Positions 46,348-57,589 of a stretch of DNA of 64,000 nucleotides are shown here, piece after piece. Made by a program: the position numbers and the translations under genes. The notes beneath the pieces are model-generated. The model was given only the letters and a program-made list of their open reading frames with translations. It searched no databases and was not told the DNA's origin. The stretch is from Tupaia tana. Taxonomy: Eukaryota > Chordata > Mammalia > Scandentia > Tupaiidae. How positions within the stretch are numbered: position 1 is the stretch's first letter; each line of letters opens with the position of its first letter. Location of the stretch: the NCBI GenBank assembly GCA_026018925.1, contig JAKSZU010000006.1, positions 129,347,592 to 129,411,591 on the forward strand, written 5' to 3'.

Positions 46348-48105
46348 GGTAAATTTATAGTAATCTCACAACTTGATTTTTCGGTACAGTTTGTACATTA
46401 GCTGATTCACCAGAAAATCATCTCCTGCTCTCTACTGCCAACAGCATGGCTTCATAATGGGGAGGGTGTGTGAATCTGTCATGTATTATTATGTAATTTA
46501 ACATATAACACATGTTACTCTCTCAGATCATTTAGAATCATCTACTGCCCTTCACCAAAGTGAAAAATTTCTTTCCTACTTCAACCTGAGTTAGTTCATA
46601 AAGACCTGTTAAATTTAGCTGTATCTTGTATCTTTCATTCAGTTTTTAAGCCCAAAGTGCTCAATTTGACCTAACAAATTAGCTCTGATTATATATTATA
46701 ATCCAAAATTTTCATTTACTTTCTTACACCCATGATGATTTTGTTAAAATGTGCAACTTAAATGCAAAGAACTAATAAAAATGAGGTCATCATTTACATA
46801 TATTCACTCACCAAAGACTTTCTATATAGAAATTATTAACAAGCGTTAATGTAAATTTTTATTATATGAATCTATTAAATAATTATTACTGAGAAAATTA
46901 CTTAAATTTTCAGCATTACTTGTCTTTTAATTTTCTAACTATGATTTTGGAGTAAAATACCTTACTTTTCTGGAGCAAGGATTTCGAAAGAAAAATTAGT
47001 CTCAAATATTAATTGAATTGTAAGTACTATTTCAAATGTCATAATTTTTATGTTAAGTCTACTAAATGTTAGATCGGCAGGAAACAGACAGCAAAACTGA
47101 CTAAATGAAGATGTGGACATCCTGAAATAGAGACAGTAGTATATACAAACTAATTAAAAACAGAGGGATGAGCTGGCAGAAACATTAAGATATCTGGAAA
47201 ACAGGAAATAAGGATTGCCTTGGTCTTACATAATGTGAAAGGATTAAATCCCCTACTAGCAATAGACAGAAAAGAGGAACTGACTCGTTTAGCATTAAGC
47301 AGACATTTACCAGTGGAAATGAGATTAGGTAGGCAGCCTCCATAATAAGTATATTCAATTTATGGAAATTCGCAGAAATATAATTTGTCAAGTAGGAAAA
47401 CAATTTTCTTGTCAGTTACCTAAAGATATCAATGAATGGAATGTTATATATTTTTTCCTTAGACAGTCCTATTATAGACACAGATTGGCTTGCTCATTTT
47501 ACAATGGAATGCATTGTTAGAATACAAGATTCTGCAACTTGGCATGAGTATAATGGAATTACATACAGGAGTAAAAGAAAAAGATAAGTTGATAAAAATG
47601 GGATAAATGTATGCTTTCTGGTTCCTGCTTTTAGATCTTTGAATTTTAGAGACACAGAGGGATATGCAGTCTTTCCATGTGCCCCAAAGGAAGGAGTCTC
47701 AGGAATATTTTGTGAACAGCACAAGTGACCATCCCATTGGCCAGAATATTACCACTCGGTATCACTGAAGGGTTGTGTTAAGTACTAAAAAGTGGTTCTT
47801 TTGGTGGTATAATCCTCTCAAAAGCATAGCTGCTTTTTAATTTGATCCACATGACTTTGTATACTAATAACTACACCTGTAGTTTTTTTTTTTTTTTTTC
47901 TGTTAAAGTTCCTAGACTGGCTGTATTTTTCTGTCCTTTAGGTCTTAACACTTCTCATTCGCAATTTCTTAATAGATGCTGACAATTTTGAGACCATCGT
48001 GCATCACTGGGAAAACTGGGCAGATTTTTCATAAGAAAAACATCTTTAGTCTCTTTCCCCTGAGTTACTATAACCAACTGAAATGATAACTGTTTTGTTT
48101 TATTT
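46348..48105. other. Long SINE-free stretch
   Basis: About 1.75 kb, AT-rich, with one T18 run at 47882. No exon supported. Candidate conserved intronic or intergenic DNA only because of repeat absence. Confidence 0.4.
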
Positions 48106-48106
48106 T

Positions 48107-48267
48107 TTAAATAATTATTTAATTTCTTTTTTTTATTACTTTAAAAAATATATTGACCTGAGCAGGAGAGAGGGAAAGAGAAAACGAGCTTCCAGGTCTA
48201 GAGGTCAAACCATGGTCAGCCATGTGAGAGTCTAGTGCCTTAACCATCATGCCACCTGCTGGCCCCG
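48107..48267 (-). mobile_element. tS-3 SINE, antisense
   Basis: AATAATTATTTAATTTCTT, AAACGAGCTTCCAGGTCTAG and CATCATGCCACCTGCTGGCC. Confidence 0.9.
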
Positions 48268-48269
48268 GA

Positions 48270-49158
48270 AAGGATATCTTGAGTACTATAACCTCAATTT
48301 GATTTCTCTCTAAAACATCTTAATCCATTCAGAGATTTTATAATGGGTATGAGGACCATATTCTTGATTAATCCTTACTAAGGCTGAGTTGTAATAGGCA
48401 TTTTTAACTTAGTGTTCTTCTCAGTTTGTTCTTTGTTATTTAAGAGTGGGAAACAGTTACCTCTTACCTGTTCTTGTCTCTTGTCTACGTTTTCCTTCTT
48501 GGAAAAAGAAGTAATCTTTTCAGAACTTGTCAGTTTCTTGTCAAATACAGCTCTCAGTAGCCAACATATGACACTCATATCGTAGTTTCTGATCTCTACT
48601 ACAGCTACAAAGTTGTAAGTCCATCATCTGCCTTCCCAGATACTGCCAAGTAAGCTTCTTAGACTCAGTCTATAGGACAAGGAAACAATTGGAAAACCAT
48701 GTAGAATTGAAGCAGGTGAAGCGTTCCTCAACAGAAGACACACATCTACTGAAATGTCAGCTCAGAATCGGTACACCCAGAAGGAAACCACAAAAGCTTT
48801 AGGAAACAACCTACTGTTTGAGATGAAAAAATGAGGACATAAACATTAAATCAGCATTTAATCAGTAGTATTAAAATCTAACCAATTAAAAGTGTACAGT
48901 TGACATTAGAGAAATATCTCTTTAATCAAATTAAATGCACTTTGCCCATATTCTGTGATATTTATTGTGTATTAAGCTAGTCCTTAGAGTCTTCTGTGCT
49001 TTTGATGATCACATAACTAGGGGGTCATGGATTGAGAGGAGAGAGCAAACACTAGCTTGGTAATTCTTGTAGGGTTCAAAGATATGATATGATATTCTTC
49101 CCTCAAAATTTACAACTTTGATTTTTAAAAAATGGAGCATACATAAAAGTTAGAATAT
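48270..49158. other. Unassigned unique sequence
   Basis: Nothing recognised. Confidence 0.5.
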
Positions 49159-49369
49159 AACATTTTAATGGTCTATGGGGCTGGCAGGTGGTGTGGTGGT
49201 TAAAGGTGCTGGACTCCCCATATGGCCGACCACGATTCGAGTCCTGGACTTGGTGGTTTGCTTTCTATCCTCCCCATCCCCAACTCTGTCCCTCTCTGGT
49301 CAAATTAAAATAAGCAAATAAGTAAATAAAGTTAAGTAATTATTTTTAAAAAAACATTTTAATGGTCTA
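49159..49369 (+). mobile_element. tS-3 SINE with 17-bp duplication
   Basis: GGGGCTGGCAGGTGGTGTGG head, ACGATTCGAGTCCTGGAC (box B-like), CTCTCTGGTCAAATTAAAAT and an AATAAAGTTAAGTAATT tail. AACATTTTAATGGTCTA is duplicated exactly at 49159-49175 and 49353-49369. Confidence 0.95.
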
Positions 49370-50736
49370 ACATTGACTATAATGATGGAGGTTGGAGAGG
49401 AGAAGACTCAGTGTAGGCTGAGGTATGCAGGGATAATCTGATAGAAGCCAGTGGCTGTGAAGGATGAATGAAAGTTGATTGGGGTGGGAAAAATAAAGGT
49501 TCATTTCAAAATTGAATTCTTAAACACACTGGTAACATTCAAAATATTCTAAGGTCCAAAAGCATTTAGTCAGTTTAATGCTGTGATCATAGCAATCAAT
49601 GAACTACTGTGTGCTTTGACAAGCAAGGGCCTCAGATTCTTTTCTGTTGCTATTTCTATTGATCACAGGGCTCGGCAAATTGCTGCAAATTACATTTTGC
49701 TATTTATTTTTTCTGACACCAGGAGCAATAGCATGTCCTAAATCACGGGAATAAATGCACAGCCTAGTATTAAATAATCCCCCTTCACCCTCTCTCCACA
49801 CACTCACACACATTGCTTTCCTGAAAAACATGCAAATATGCAAGCATTTCCTAAAAGTGACAGCTAATGGTATAAATTAACCTCTCAAATCTGGCTCTGG
49901 CATTTTTTAAATTACTGTAGCATATAAAAGATAATGGTGAAATATGAATAATAAATGAAAAGAAAAATGACATCCCCTCTTCTTGCTTTCAGAAGCAAAT
50001 GGAGGGTTTCACTATCAAGAAAATTATAGCCTCTAGGTTTGTTTATTACTGAGATTTTCAAACAAACTTCCTTACAATGAACTAATTTAGATTCGGGAAA
50101 AAATAGCAGAAGATAGTGCTTTCTAAATTTCCTTTTAAGATTATGAAAAGCACTCAGAGTATTGAATTTAATTTCCAGCAGAGAATAAAGGCAAGCTAGA
50201 AATAGTTTATCACCATGACAAACAGATTACATTTAATTACAATAGCAGGTAAGAATATAATGCCAAATGAGTTGCCTATTGTCCAAAATTTTCAAACTTG
50301 TAAGGCTTTGAGTTAAAAGTAGTTTTGTTTTTTGTCGTCGTTGTTAGGTTTTGTTTTGGTAGAGTTGGGAAGGCAGGTTGTTTATTTGTTTTGGTTTTAT
50401 TTTGCCAAAGGGTCATCAGGCAACACGTGACTATGTAATAATGACACAGGTCGTGGTATGAGAAAATTAGAAGGCACTGAGGAGAGCACGCTTCATAGCT
50501 TAGAGCTCAAGGCCTGCTGCTACCATCTGACCTAGGGCCTTGCTTCCCCATGTGAGAAATTTTGCTAAACTACTTACATACATCCATTTGCGAAGGGAGC
50601 AACAAAAAAGAGTTTACAGTTCTTTTTCTTCTTTTGGAATTGAGCATGTAACCTATACATATACACAGATATACATATACAGATATACATATACACAAAT
50701 TTCTGACTGTAAACTCTTTGTGGAATATTAGAAATT
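49370..50736. other. SINE-free stretch
   Basis: About 1.4 kb. 49620-50280 is repeat-free with ATTGATCACAGGG and AATTTGCATA-like words. (GTTTT)-rich patch at 50318-50400 and an (ACATAT)n-like patch at 50655-50700. No exon supported. Confidence 0.4.
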
Positions 50737-51026
50737 TGAAATTGGGCACAGCTTTGGGCTGGCCTGTGGCCTGGTGGTTAAGGCAGCTGGATCCCACATG
50801 ACTGGCTGGGTGATTGAATCACAGACCGCACAGCTAGAGAAACATACCAGGCACATGTGCGTGCATGCCCAATGCCCTGATGGGGGGGGATAGATGAGAA
50901 GGGATCGTGGCAAGACCACAACCATGGGGGGATGCTTTCTCTCTTCCCCCGTGTGTGTGTCTCTGTCTCTGCTGAGAGCACACACTCTCTGGCCATAAAA
51001 GAAAGAGTGAAATTGGGCACAGCTTT
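50737..51026 (+). mobile_element. tS-2 SINE with 19-bp duplication
   Basis: GGGCTGGCCTGTGGCCTGGTG, GCAGCTGGATCCCACATGAC and CTGCTGAGAGCACACACTC. TGAAATTGGGCACAGCTTT is exactly repeated at 50737-50755 and 51008-51026, which shows tS-2 was also active relatively recently. Confidence 0.95.
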
Positions 51027-52260
51027 AATGACCAGTAGGATACAGAAGAGAAGTTCCTTTCAAAGACTTAATTCTACATTCTAAAAATGTATATTTGGAT
51101 TATTTAACTGGGAGAATTGTTTTTCCTAAACACTTGACAAGTTCCCATTTTTTGATTTAGAGTTTCCTAAAAACATGTTTTACTTAGAGACATTTTCCTC
51201 CAAATTAAGATATGAGGAAATACCAGTTTGTGACCCATCACTTTAGAAATAGATATAAAATAGAAGCAATGCAAGTATTAAACATAATACACAATCCTAA
51301 AAAGGAAGGATAAAATAGAAAATTCTTTTAATTGTAAATCATCATTTAGTAAATAACACATTCTGACTTGTTAATCATTATTAAACTGCACTAGAAATAT
51401 TATAAAATGCTGACATAATAAAATTATGGTGATACAGATGTATGTATTTACATAGTATGTAATTAGAATGGTTTGCCACTTGCTGATGCATGTTACAAGC
51501 TGGTATTTGCAACGATATTCATGGCAACTACACGTATTGATATTTATAGCAATACATCTGAGACTGTGGACATGTTTTATTTTTGTGTTTGCTTTTATCT
51601 ATTTAAAAGTGGAAATATCTATTCCGATGTCATCTTTATGCTCAAAAACAAGTGCACTGTTGTAGAGTGAAGTTCATGGTGGAATATACAGATAAAAGAA
51701 TAAAATGAATTACATTTAAAAATAATATTCTCCCACAACCTTAATATGCAGAAGGGAAAAAAAGTTAATTTTAGAAATCACTAAAACATAACCCTTCTTG
51801 AAAAACTACCCCCCAAGGAACATTTGAATTCTGCAGAACAGTTTAAAAATTGCAAACTGACTTCCTCATCCTTTTCTTTTCCCTTCCCCCTTCATTGTCT
51901 GAGAACTGGTTTTCTCTTATGAGGTGTCTAAATTCTACACGATCAAACCCCTGTCCGGAATCCTGGTTTGCTTGTTTTCTCTCAGAACTCAGATTCTGAA
52001 ATATCCCGTCTGTTCCCTTCCTTGACTTGTTCATAGTATAAATTCTTGAATACAGAACATTTATTTTTAAAATAATTTTAAATCTCCTGCAATTTCTCTA
52101 GGATTCAATAAATAAGTCATTTTGAATTAGATTATGAAGTATAGGTATATAATTTTTCCAGTGATTTCTAGGCTGTGCTCAAAGAGTTGCTTTCTTTGCC
52201 CTGCCTGTGGTGATTTCATCTAGAATGAGAGGATCACTGAGTTTCTTTACATTGGATTTC
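51027..52260. other. Unassigned unique sequence
   Basis: About 1.2 kb, AT-rich. Overlapping 65-codon frames at 51468-51670 have no domain. Confidence 0.45.
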
Positions 52261-52261
52261 C

Positions 52262-52500
52262 ATGGAGGTTAGTGGTTAGGAACATAGGCTGTCAAGTCCA
52301 TGGGATTACATCCAGGACCTGTAACCTACTAGATGTGGGAGCCGGGACAAGTTACATAAACCATGAGCATATCTGTAAACGCATATAATGTCTGTACCTA
52401 CTTCCCAGGGAGGCCATGAAGATGAAAGGACATCATTCGTTTGAAGCGTGCAGACTGGTGTGCTGTCCTCAGATAAGCCCTCAGTGAATGCTAATTTTTA
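52262..52500 (+). mobile_element. MIR SINE, nearly full length
   Basis: AGTGGTTAGGAACATAGGCT, TACATCCAGGACCTGTAACC, GGACAAGTTACATAAACC, TACCTACTTCCCAGGGAG and CCCTCAGTGAATGCTAATTT follow MIR order. Confidence 0.85.
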
Positions 52501-52768
52501 TTTAATTCACTATATTAATTTAATTTTGTTTGTGTTATAAATTGATTGACTACAGAACTATGAATGTTCTTATAAGACAACTTTCCTTTTGGTAGCCTAC
52601 AATTAGTTGGGAAAAAGGAAAAATGGTGTTAGGTATGTATTCTATTGTAATATAGAACAGGGCAATGGCTCCATTTCTATGAAGATTTTCTGAAGTACAA
52701 AAGAGATATGACTCAAATGATAGAACCAGAATTGTTTAGAAAAGGCAGGACTTGATTCAGGTTTAAGA

Positions 52769-52886
52769 AAGAGCTCTTTAGGTGTGGCCAGCTGATGATG
52801 TGCTGGTTAAAGGCACTGGACTCCCATGTGGCCAACTGTGGTTCAAGTTCCAGACCTGGTGGCTTGCTTTCTCACTTTCTCTCTCT

Positions 52887-52926
<40 letters not shown>

Positions 52927-52962
52927 TTATCAAATGAAAATAAATAAAGCCAAATAAAATAA

Positions 52963-52993
<31 letters not shown>

Positions 52994-53004
52994 GAGTTCT
53001 TTAG
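52769..53004 (+). mobile_element. tS-3 SINE with expanded (TG)n
   Basis: GGCCAGCTGATGATGTGCTGG head and TGGTGGCTTGCTTTCTCAC. Then CTCTCTCG runs into about 36 bp of TG (52890-52926), with tail AAATAAATAAAGCC. AAAGAG(C/T)TCTTTAGG lies on both sides (52769-52782 and 52991-53004). Confidence 0.85.
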
Positions 53005-53261
53005 GGGTGGCCCATGGTAGTTAAGGTGGCTGGATTCTACATGATGAACTGTGTAGTTCAAATCTCAGATACCGTAGCTTGAGAAACACGCCAGGTGTGT
53101 GTGCTTGCCCTAAATCACAAAAGGAGGAATAATGGAGGCGAAGGGTTGTCAACGTGCCCAACCTCCAAGGGGGTACTTTCTCACTTTCTCTCTCCTTCTC
53201 TCTCTCTCTCTCTCTGATGAACTCTTGCAACCTCTGGAAAAATTAAAAAAAAAAAAAAAAG
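53005..53261 (+). mobile_element. tS-2 SINE, tandem to previous
   Basis: GGTGGCCCATGGTAGTTAAGG, GTGGCTGGATTCTACATGA, GAGAAACACGCCAGGTGTG and an A16 tail. Confidence 0.85.
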
Positions 53262-53842
53262 ACTCCTCTCATGACCACAGTCTTCAGGTACTAAAAGAGA
53301 CCTACTGTGGAAAATGTGAATTCCTCCATTGCATTCAACAAAAGAAAATCTCAAGAAAGCCAGGTTGCTCTCTTTAGCAAGGTCATATGCATAGGCATTA
53401 TCTCTTGTCAGAGACATGGTCCCTGATTTTGCAGGCCCCAAAATTTATTATGGCAAAGTGACCCAGAAAATAAATTCCAAAATACTCATTCGAGAATTAC
53501 ATATGAACAAGGTGAATGTTTTTTCAACTCTAAAATGCATGATAGGTTTATTGGGAAAGTATAGATTTTTATCCATTTCTGGACGTTCCACAAAGTGCAT
53601 GACACCACACCATCTCAAACTGTTGATCAGAGGGTTATAGAACATAACATTAGCACAGTCTGAATATGATGCTCTCAAGCATCTTGTATCTCTAGAATGT
53701 TTCCTACTACATAAGGTTTAGCACCCTCATGCCCCTAATATCAGAACCTTCTCTTTCTTTTGAAAGGATTTACACACATTGATTGTACATTGGTAATTAA
53801 TCATGTTAACTGTTTTCCGGACAATTTTAGAGTCTACTCTCT
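53262..53842. other. Unassigned unique sequence
   Basis: Overlapping opposite frames around 53416-53678 show no domain. Nothing else recognised. Confidence 0.45.
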
Positions 53843-54148
53843 TGGTTTCTCTGTTATTATTCTTTTTTTTTTTTTTTCCTTTTTTGAGAGGTTTTTGCTA
53901 TAGGACACATGTGCTCGCCAGAAAGACAGAGACAGAGAGACGGAGAGTGAGAAATCACCCCAAGGGGGGATGACCACACCGCAGTCCCTTCTCCGTTCTC
54001 GTCTTGGGATTTTGGGCACGCATACACACTCACCCAGCGTGAGTTTAAGCCGCTGGGTCTGGGACTCAAACCACAATCAACTACATGGGAGTCCAGAGAC
54101 ATAGCCACTATGCCAACTGCTGGTCCTGGTTTCTCTGTTATTATTCTT
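53843..54148 (-). mobile_element. tS-1 SINE with 22-bp duplication
   Basis: GAGAGGTTTTTGCTATAGGAC through CCAACTGCTGGTCC. A perfect 22-bp duplication beginning TGGTTTCTCTG lies at 53843-53864 and 54127-54148, the longest in the window. Confidence 0.95.
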
Positions 54149-54261
54149 AAAAAATGGTTTTCATTTCAAAGTAGTTATAATTAGGGAAAGAACTCAGAAT
54201 AATTTGATTTATTTATTTACTTTCGAAGTTGCAAAATTGTCAAAATACCAATCTATTGTTT

Positions 54262-54682
54262 ATGGAGTCATAGTTTTTATTTTATTTTATGCACTAAATC
54301 ACTGTGTATCATTACAGCATACCAAATGAATTTTCCCATCATGAGTACACTGCATATCGAACCAGTCGAAGACATTGCCATAAACATTATAAATAACAGA
54401 CTTCTTTCCATTTTGGGTCCCTTAAATGCTTTGCGTTTTTCTTCTTCCCCTTGCTCCCCTCCCTCTCACTCTCCCCCATGTCCCACCCTTCTCCCTCACT
54501 GTCTCTAGTATTATCATTGCCCTCCATGCTTTCGTACCTTCCAATAATTCAGTTTCTGCCATGATCCTGCACTTCCACTCCTGGGTATCTACCCAAAGAG
54601 TAGGAAAATGCGCAGTCGGAAAAATACTAGCACACCCATATTTATTGCAGCATTATTTATGATTGCTAAAGACATGGATTCA
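54262..54682. mobile_element. Possible second inverted LINE-1 (3'UTR antisense plus ORF2 sense)
   Basis: 54283-54540 resembles the antisense 3'UTR-like segment at 1386. 54558-54676 is sense ORF2 (CTGGGTATCTACCCAAAGAG, ATTTATTGCAGCATTATTTA). The order matches the twin-primed L1 at 5148-6828. ATGGA(G/T)TCA flanks it at 54262-54270 and 54674-54682, a weak duplication. The 5' end of the coding piece is very short. Confidence 0.55.
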
Positions 54683-55207
54683 GAAGATGTTTTTACTTCT
54701 TTGTTTTATTTGGTACTCTGTAGAAAACATATTAGACTTCTTTGGTCATTATTGAAAGCTTAAAAGTACAAATTTACTAAGTACCTCAATCTCATTTTTT
54801 GTCCATTTAATATTTTTGTCAGTCTGCTTATGTCAGAGGCTCTTGGATTTCTTATTTTCCATCCCCAAACTAACATGCACAGCTCATAAAAAAAAAAAAA
54901 CAGTAGTTAACTAAGTGACAAGTGTTTTTGAAAACCTTGCTTAGTTTATATGTTCAATGAAGAGGTTGCCTGTAAATCAGAGGATACTAATGACCTTTTG
55001 TTCCAGGGAGCTGTTAGAAACCGAAATGAAGTCTTAGAACTGAAAGCTAGTTTAGGCTTAGCCTAGAGTTGATACTTTCCAAATGTACCTTGTTGGGTTT
55101 TGTATTATGTACAAATGTGTTTATTCTTGGAATTTTAAAGATTCACCCTAACATCAACATTAGGCGATTTATTTCCTTCCCTTCTCTTTCCATTTTTTCC
55201 TGTCCTG
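54683..55207. other. Unassigned unique sequence
   Basis: Nothing recognised. Confidence 0.5.
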
Positions 55208-55260
55208 TATTTTTTTCTTCCAAGTTTTTGCCATAGGGCACATTCACTTGCCAGAGAGAA

Positions 55261-55295
<35 letters not shown>

Positions 55296-55473
55296 AATCA
55301 CTCCTCAGAAGGGATGGCCATGCCACAGTCCCTTCTCTTCCATTCTGCTCTTGGGATTTGGGGCACACACACACATATGGCATGATTTACAAGCCACTGC
55401 ATCTGGGTCTTAAACTGCAATCAGCCACGTGGGACTCCAGAGCCTTAACCACCATGCCACCTGCTGGCCTCTC
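55208..55473 (-). mobile_element. tS-1/tS-2 SINE, antisense
   Basis: AGTTTTTGCCATAGGGCACA, (GA)n about 30 bp at 55263-55291, CTTGGGATTTGGGGCACAC and CACCATGCCACCTGCTGGCC. CTGTCCTG occurs at both ends. Confidence 0.88.
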
Positions 55474-55569
55474 TGTCCTGCTTTAGTCAAAAATAAATTC
55501 ATGAGTGTCTCAAAATGCTAGGATGTCAGTGGACTTACATTCTGTTATGTTCCCACCATTGCCAGCTGA

Positions 55570-55740
55570 GGGATCCTCAGTAAGTAACAAAACCTCGCGA
55601 ATCTGATTCCTCATATGTAAGTTGTAATAGTAATTCTGAATTTATTAACTATAAAATGTGATAATGTGTGAAAACATCTAGCATGCAAGTAGGCATATAG
55701 ATTATGGTTAGTAAATCTTTACTGTTCTTATTCAGGCATA
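55570..55740 (+). mobile_element. MIR SINE, 3' part
   Basis: TTCCTCATATGTAAGTTGTAA, TAGTAATTCTGAATTTATTA and CTAGCATGCAAGTAGGCATA. Confidence 0.65.
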
Positions 55741-55959
55741 ATAAGTTATCTTTGGAATTCTTTTTCTTTTTTTTCTTTTTTGCCTTCTTTAGCAATGATA
55801 TTTATTTCACTGCCTTTGGTTGATGCCTCCCCCCCCCCCCAATTTCTTTATCATGTTACCTTCTTTCCTTTCCTTCATTTCTTTTACAGACATACTTTGA
55901 ACATGTAATGCTATGCTGGGCAGGGAGGAGACAATGGTGAATAATCTATCCCTCCTAAA

Positions 55960-56102
55960 TTCTGGGCATGCATGCCTATAACCAGGGCAGGCTGAAGCTG
56001 GGGGTGGATGGCGGCCTGAAGAGATACTAGTACACCTGTTGGTGTACTAGTATCTCTCTTTCTCTCCCTCTGTCTCTCTCCCTCATGAAGAAAATAATCT
56101 TT

Positions 56103-56135
<33 letters not shown>
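55960..56135 (+). mobile_element. tS-4 SINE carrying a perfect hairpin, ending in (CA)n
   Basis: GCTGAAGCTGGGGGTGGATGG body. AGAGATACTAGTACACC (56020-56036), a TGTT loop and its exact reverse complement (56041-56057) form a 17-bp perfect stem not seen in other copies. The tail is CTCATGAAGAAAATAATCTTTAAAA followed by (CA)14. Confidence 0.75.
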
Positions 56136-56136
<1 letters not shown>

Positions 56137-56217
56137 TACTATGCCTTCCTTAGTAGAGTTCACAGGTTCATGGGAAAATAGACATGCACAATCAAATGTA
56201 GAAATTATAATGAAGAG

Positions 56218-56400
56218 GAGCTGGCAGGTGATGTGGTGGTTAAGGCACTGGACTCCCAATAGTTGACAATGGTTTGAGGCCCGCAGCTGACAACTTGCTT
56301 TCTCACTTTCCCTCTCTCACTCAACCTCTCTCTCTCTCTCTCACTCACTCTGGCTCTCTCTGGTCAAATTTGAAAAATAATAATAATAATAATAATAAAA
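56218..56400 (+). mobile_element. tS-3 SINE with (AAT)n tail
   Basis: GAGCTGGCAGGTGATGTGGTGG-type head, CTCTCTGGTCAAATTTGAAA, then AATAATAATAATAATAAT. AGAAATTATA lies near both ends. Confidence 0.9.
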
Positions 56401-56690
56401 TTTAAAATAAGAAATTATAGTACAGATATGCACATAATACATTTGCAAAGCAAAGCAGAGGTGGCTCAGCAAAGGCCTCCCAGAAGGGAGTAATGGCTGG
56501 ACTGAACCTTAAAGGGTGAGTTGGAAGGAGTGGACAAGGGGGTATGTCTTCTCTGTAAAGAGTCAACATGAGCCATAGGAAGAGAAGCAAGAAACAACCT
56601 GTTGAGAAGAAGGAACCATAGAATTTCATAAAGAGAATGGCAAGAGTTGAGGTGGAAATGATGGAAAAAAGAGAGCCCATTACCAGAGGA

Positions 56691-56877
56691 GCTCAGTTTA
56701 AATATGCCGCTCTCCCCATTAAGTTAGCGGAGCAAACTTTCAAATGATACAGGTCTCCCATGATTTCTTGTCACCTAACCACAATCCCTCATGTCTTTTG
56801 CTGCCTTAGCTTTTCTACTAATGGGGCTGTATCATATCCCTCATGTCAATTGGAGTAACATTAAAAGTTTATTTAAG
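56691..56877. other. Short unassigned stretch
   Basis: Nothing recognised. Confidence 0.5.
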
Positions 56878-57115
56878 AGCCAGCTGGTGGGATGGTAGTT
56901 GAGGCACTTGGATACCACCTGACCAACTGCGTGGTTTCAGTCCTGGACTTGGCGACTCGAGGGGCGTGCTAGGTGTGTATACATGCGTGCTCAAAATCCC
57001 GGGAGGAGATAAGAGGAAAAGGAATTATGGCGTGACCATGCCCCCATGGGTAATTTCTCTCTCTTCCACTCCCCCCGCCCCAGTGAGCGCACATACCCTA
57101 TAACAAAACCAAAAA
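56878..57115 (+). mobile_element. tS-2 SINE
   Basis: AGAGCCAGCTGGTGGGATGG, ACTTGGCGACTCGAGGGGCG, GGCGTGACCATGCCCCC and GTGAGCGCACATACCCTATA. Confidence 0.88.
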
Positions 57116-57543
57116 TAAACGATTATGCCCATCAATACCATGTGCAAAGATTAGGGTGGACTTTCTGTTTGTTTGTTTGTGTTTTTCTAGGCTATTTGGG
57201 AAGGTTTTGTGTTTGATGGTGTTTCTCCTAGAATTCTGTTTCTTTGGTAGGAAATATAAACATACAGCTAAGGCAAAATAGCTTTATACCATATATTATA
57301 CATAATTTTCATATTTGAAAGAAAAAGAAATAGCTTGTCTGTCTAAGCTTCTAGTGAACTGTCAAAAGAAGTATGTCTGATGTATAAATTATCAGTCCAA
57401 TGTAGTCAGCCTAGAGCTGCAGACTTATTCTCAGAGTGACAGTGGGTACTTATTTATAGTGATCAAAGGGAGAAATATGTTGGATTGGAAGTTAGATTAG
57501 TAGTTTTCTTTAACACCTCTCTGAATAAAAGTGCTTCAAGTCC

Positions 57544-57544
<1 letters not shown>

Positions 57545-57580
<36 letters not shown>
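57545..57580. repeat. (CA)n microsatellite
   Basis: About 18 pure CA units. Confidence 0.92.
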
Positions 57581-57584
<4 letters not shown>

Positions 57585-57589
57585 CGGGC

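Larger units (their letters stand above)
55880..56690 (-). mobile_element. L2 LINE, antisense, split by two SINEs
   Basis: Three blocks in L2 antisense order: 55890-55958 (GCTATGCTGGGCAGGG, GACAATGGTGAATAATC), 56140-56215 (TAGAGTTCACAGGTTCATGGG) and 56402-56690 (AAAGGCCTCCCAGAAGGGAG, GGACTGAACCTTAAAGGG). The gaps are filled by the tS-4 at 55960-56135 and the tS-3 at 56218-56400. Confidence 0.65.
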
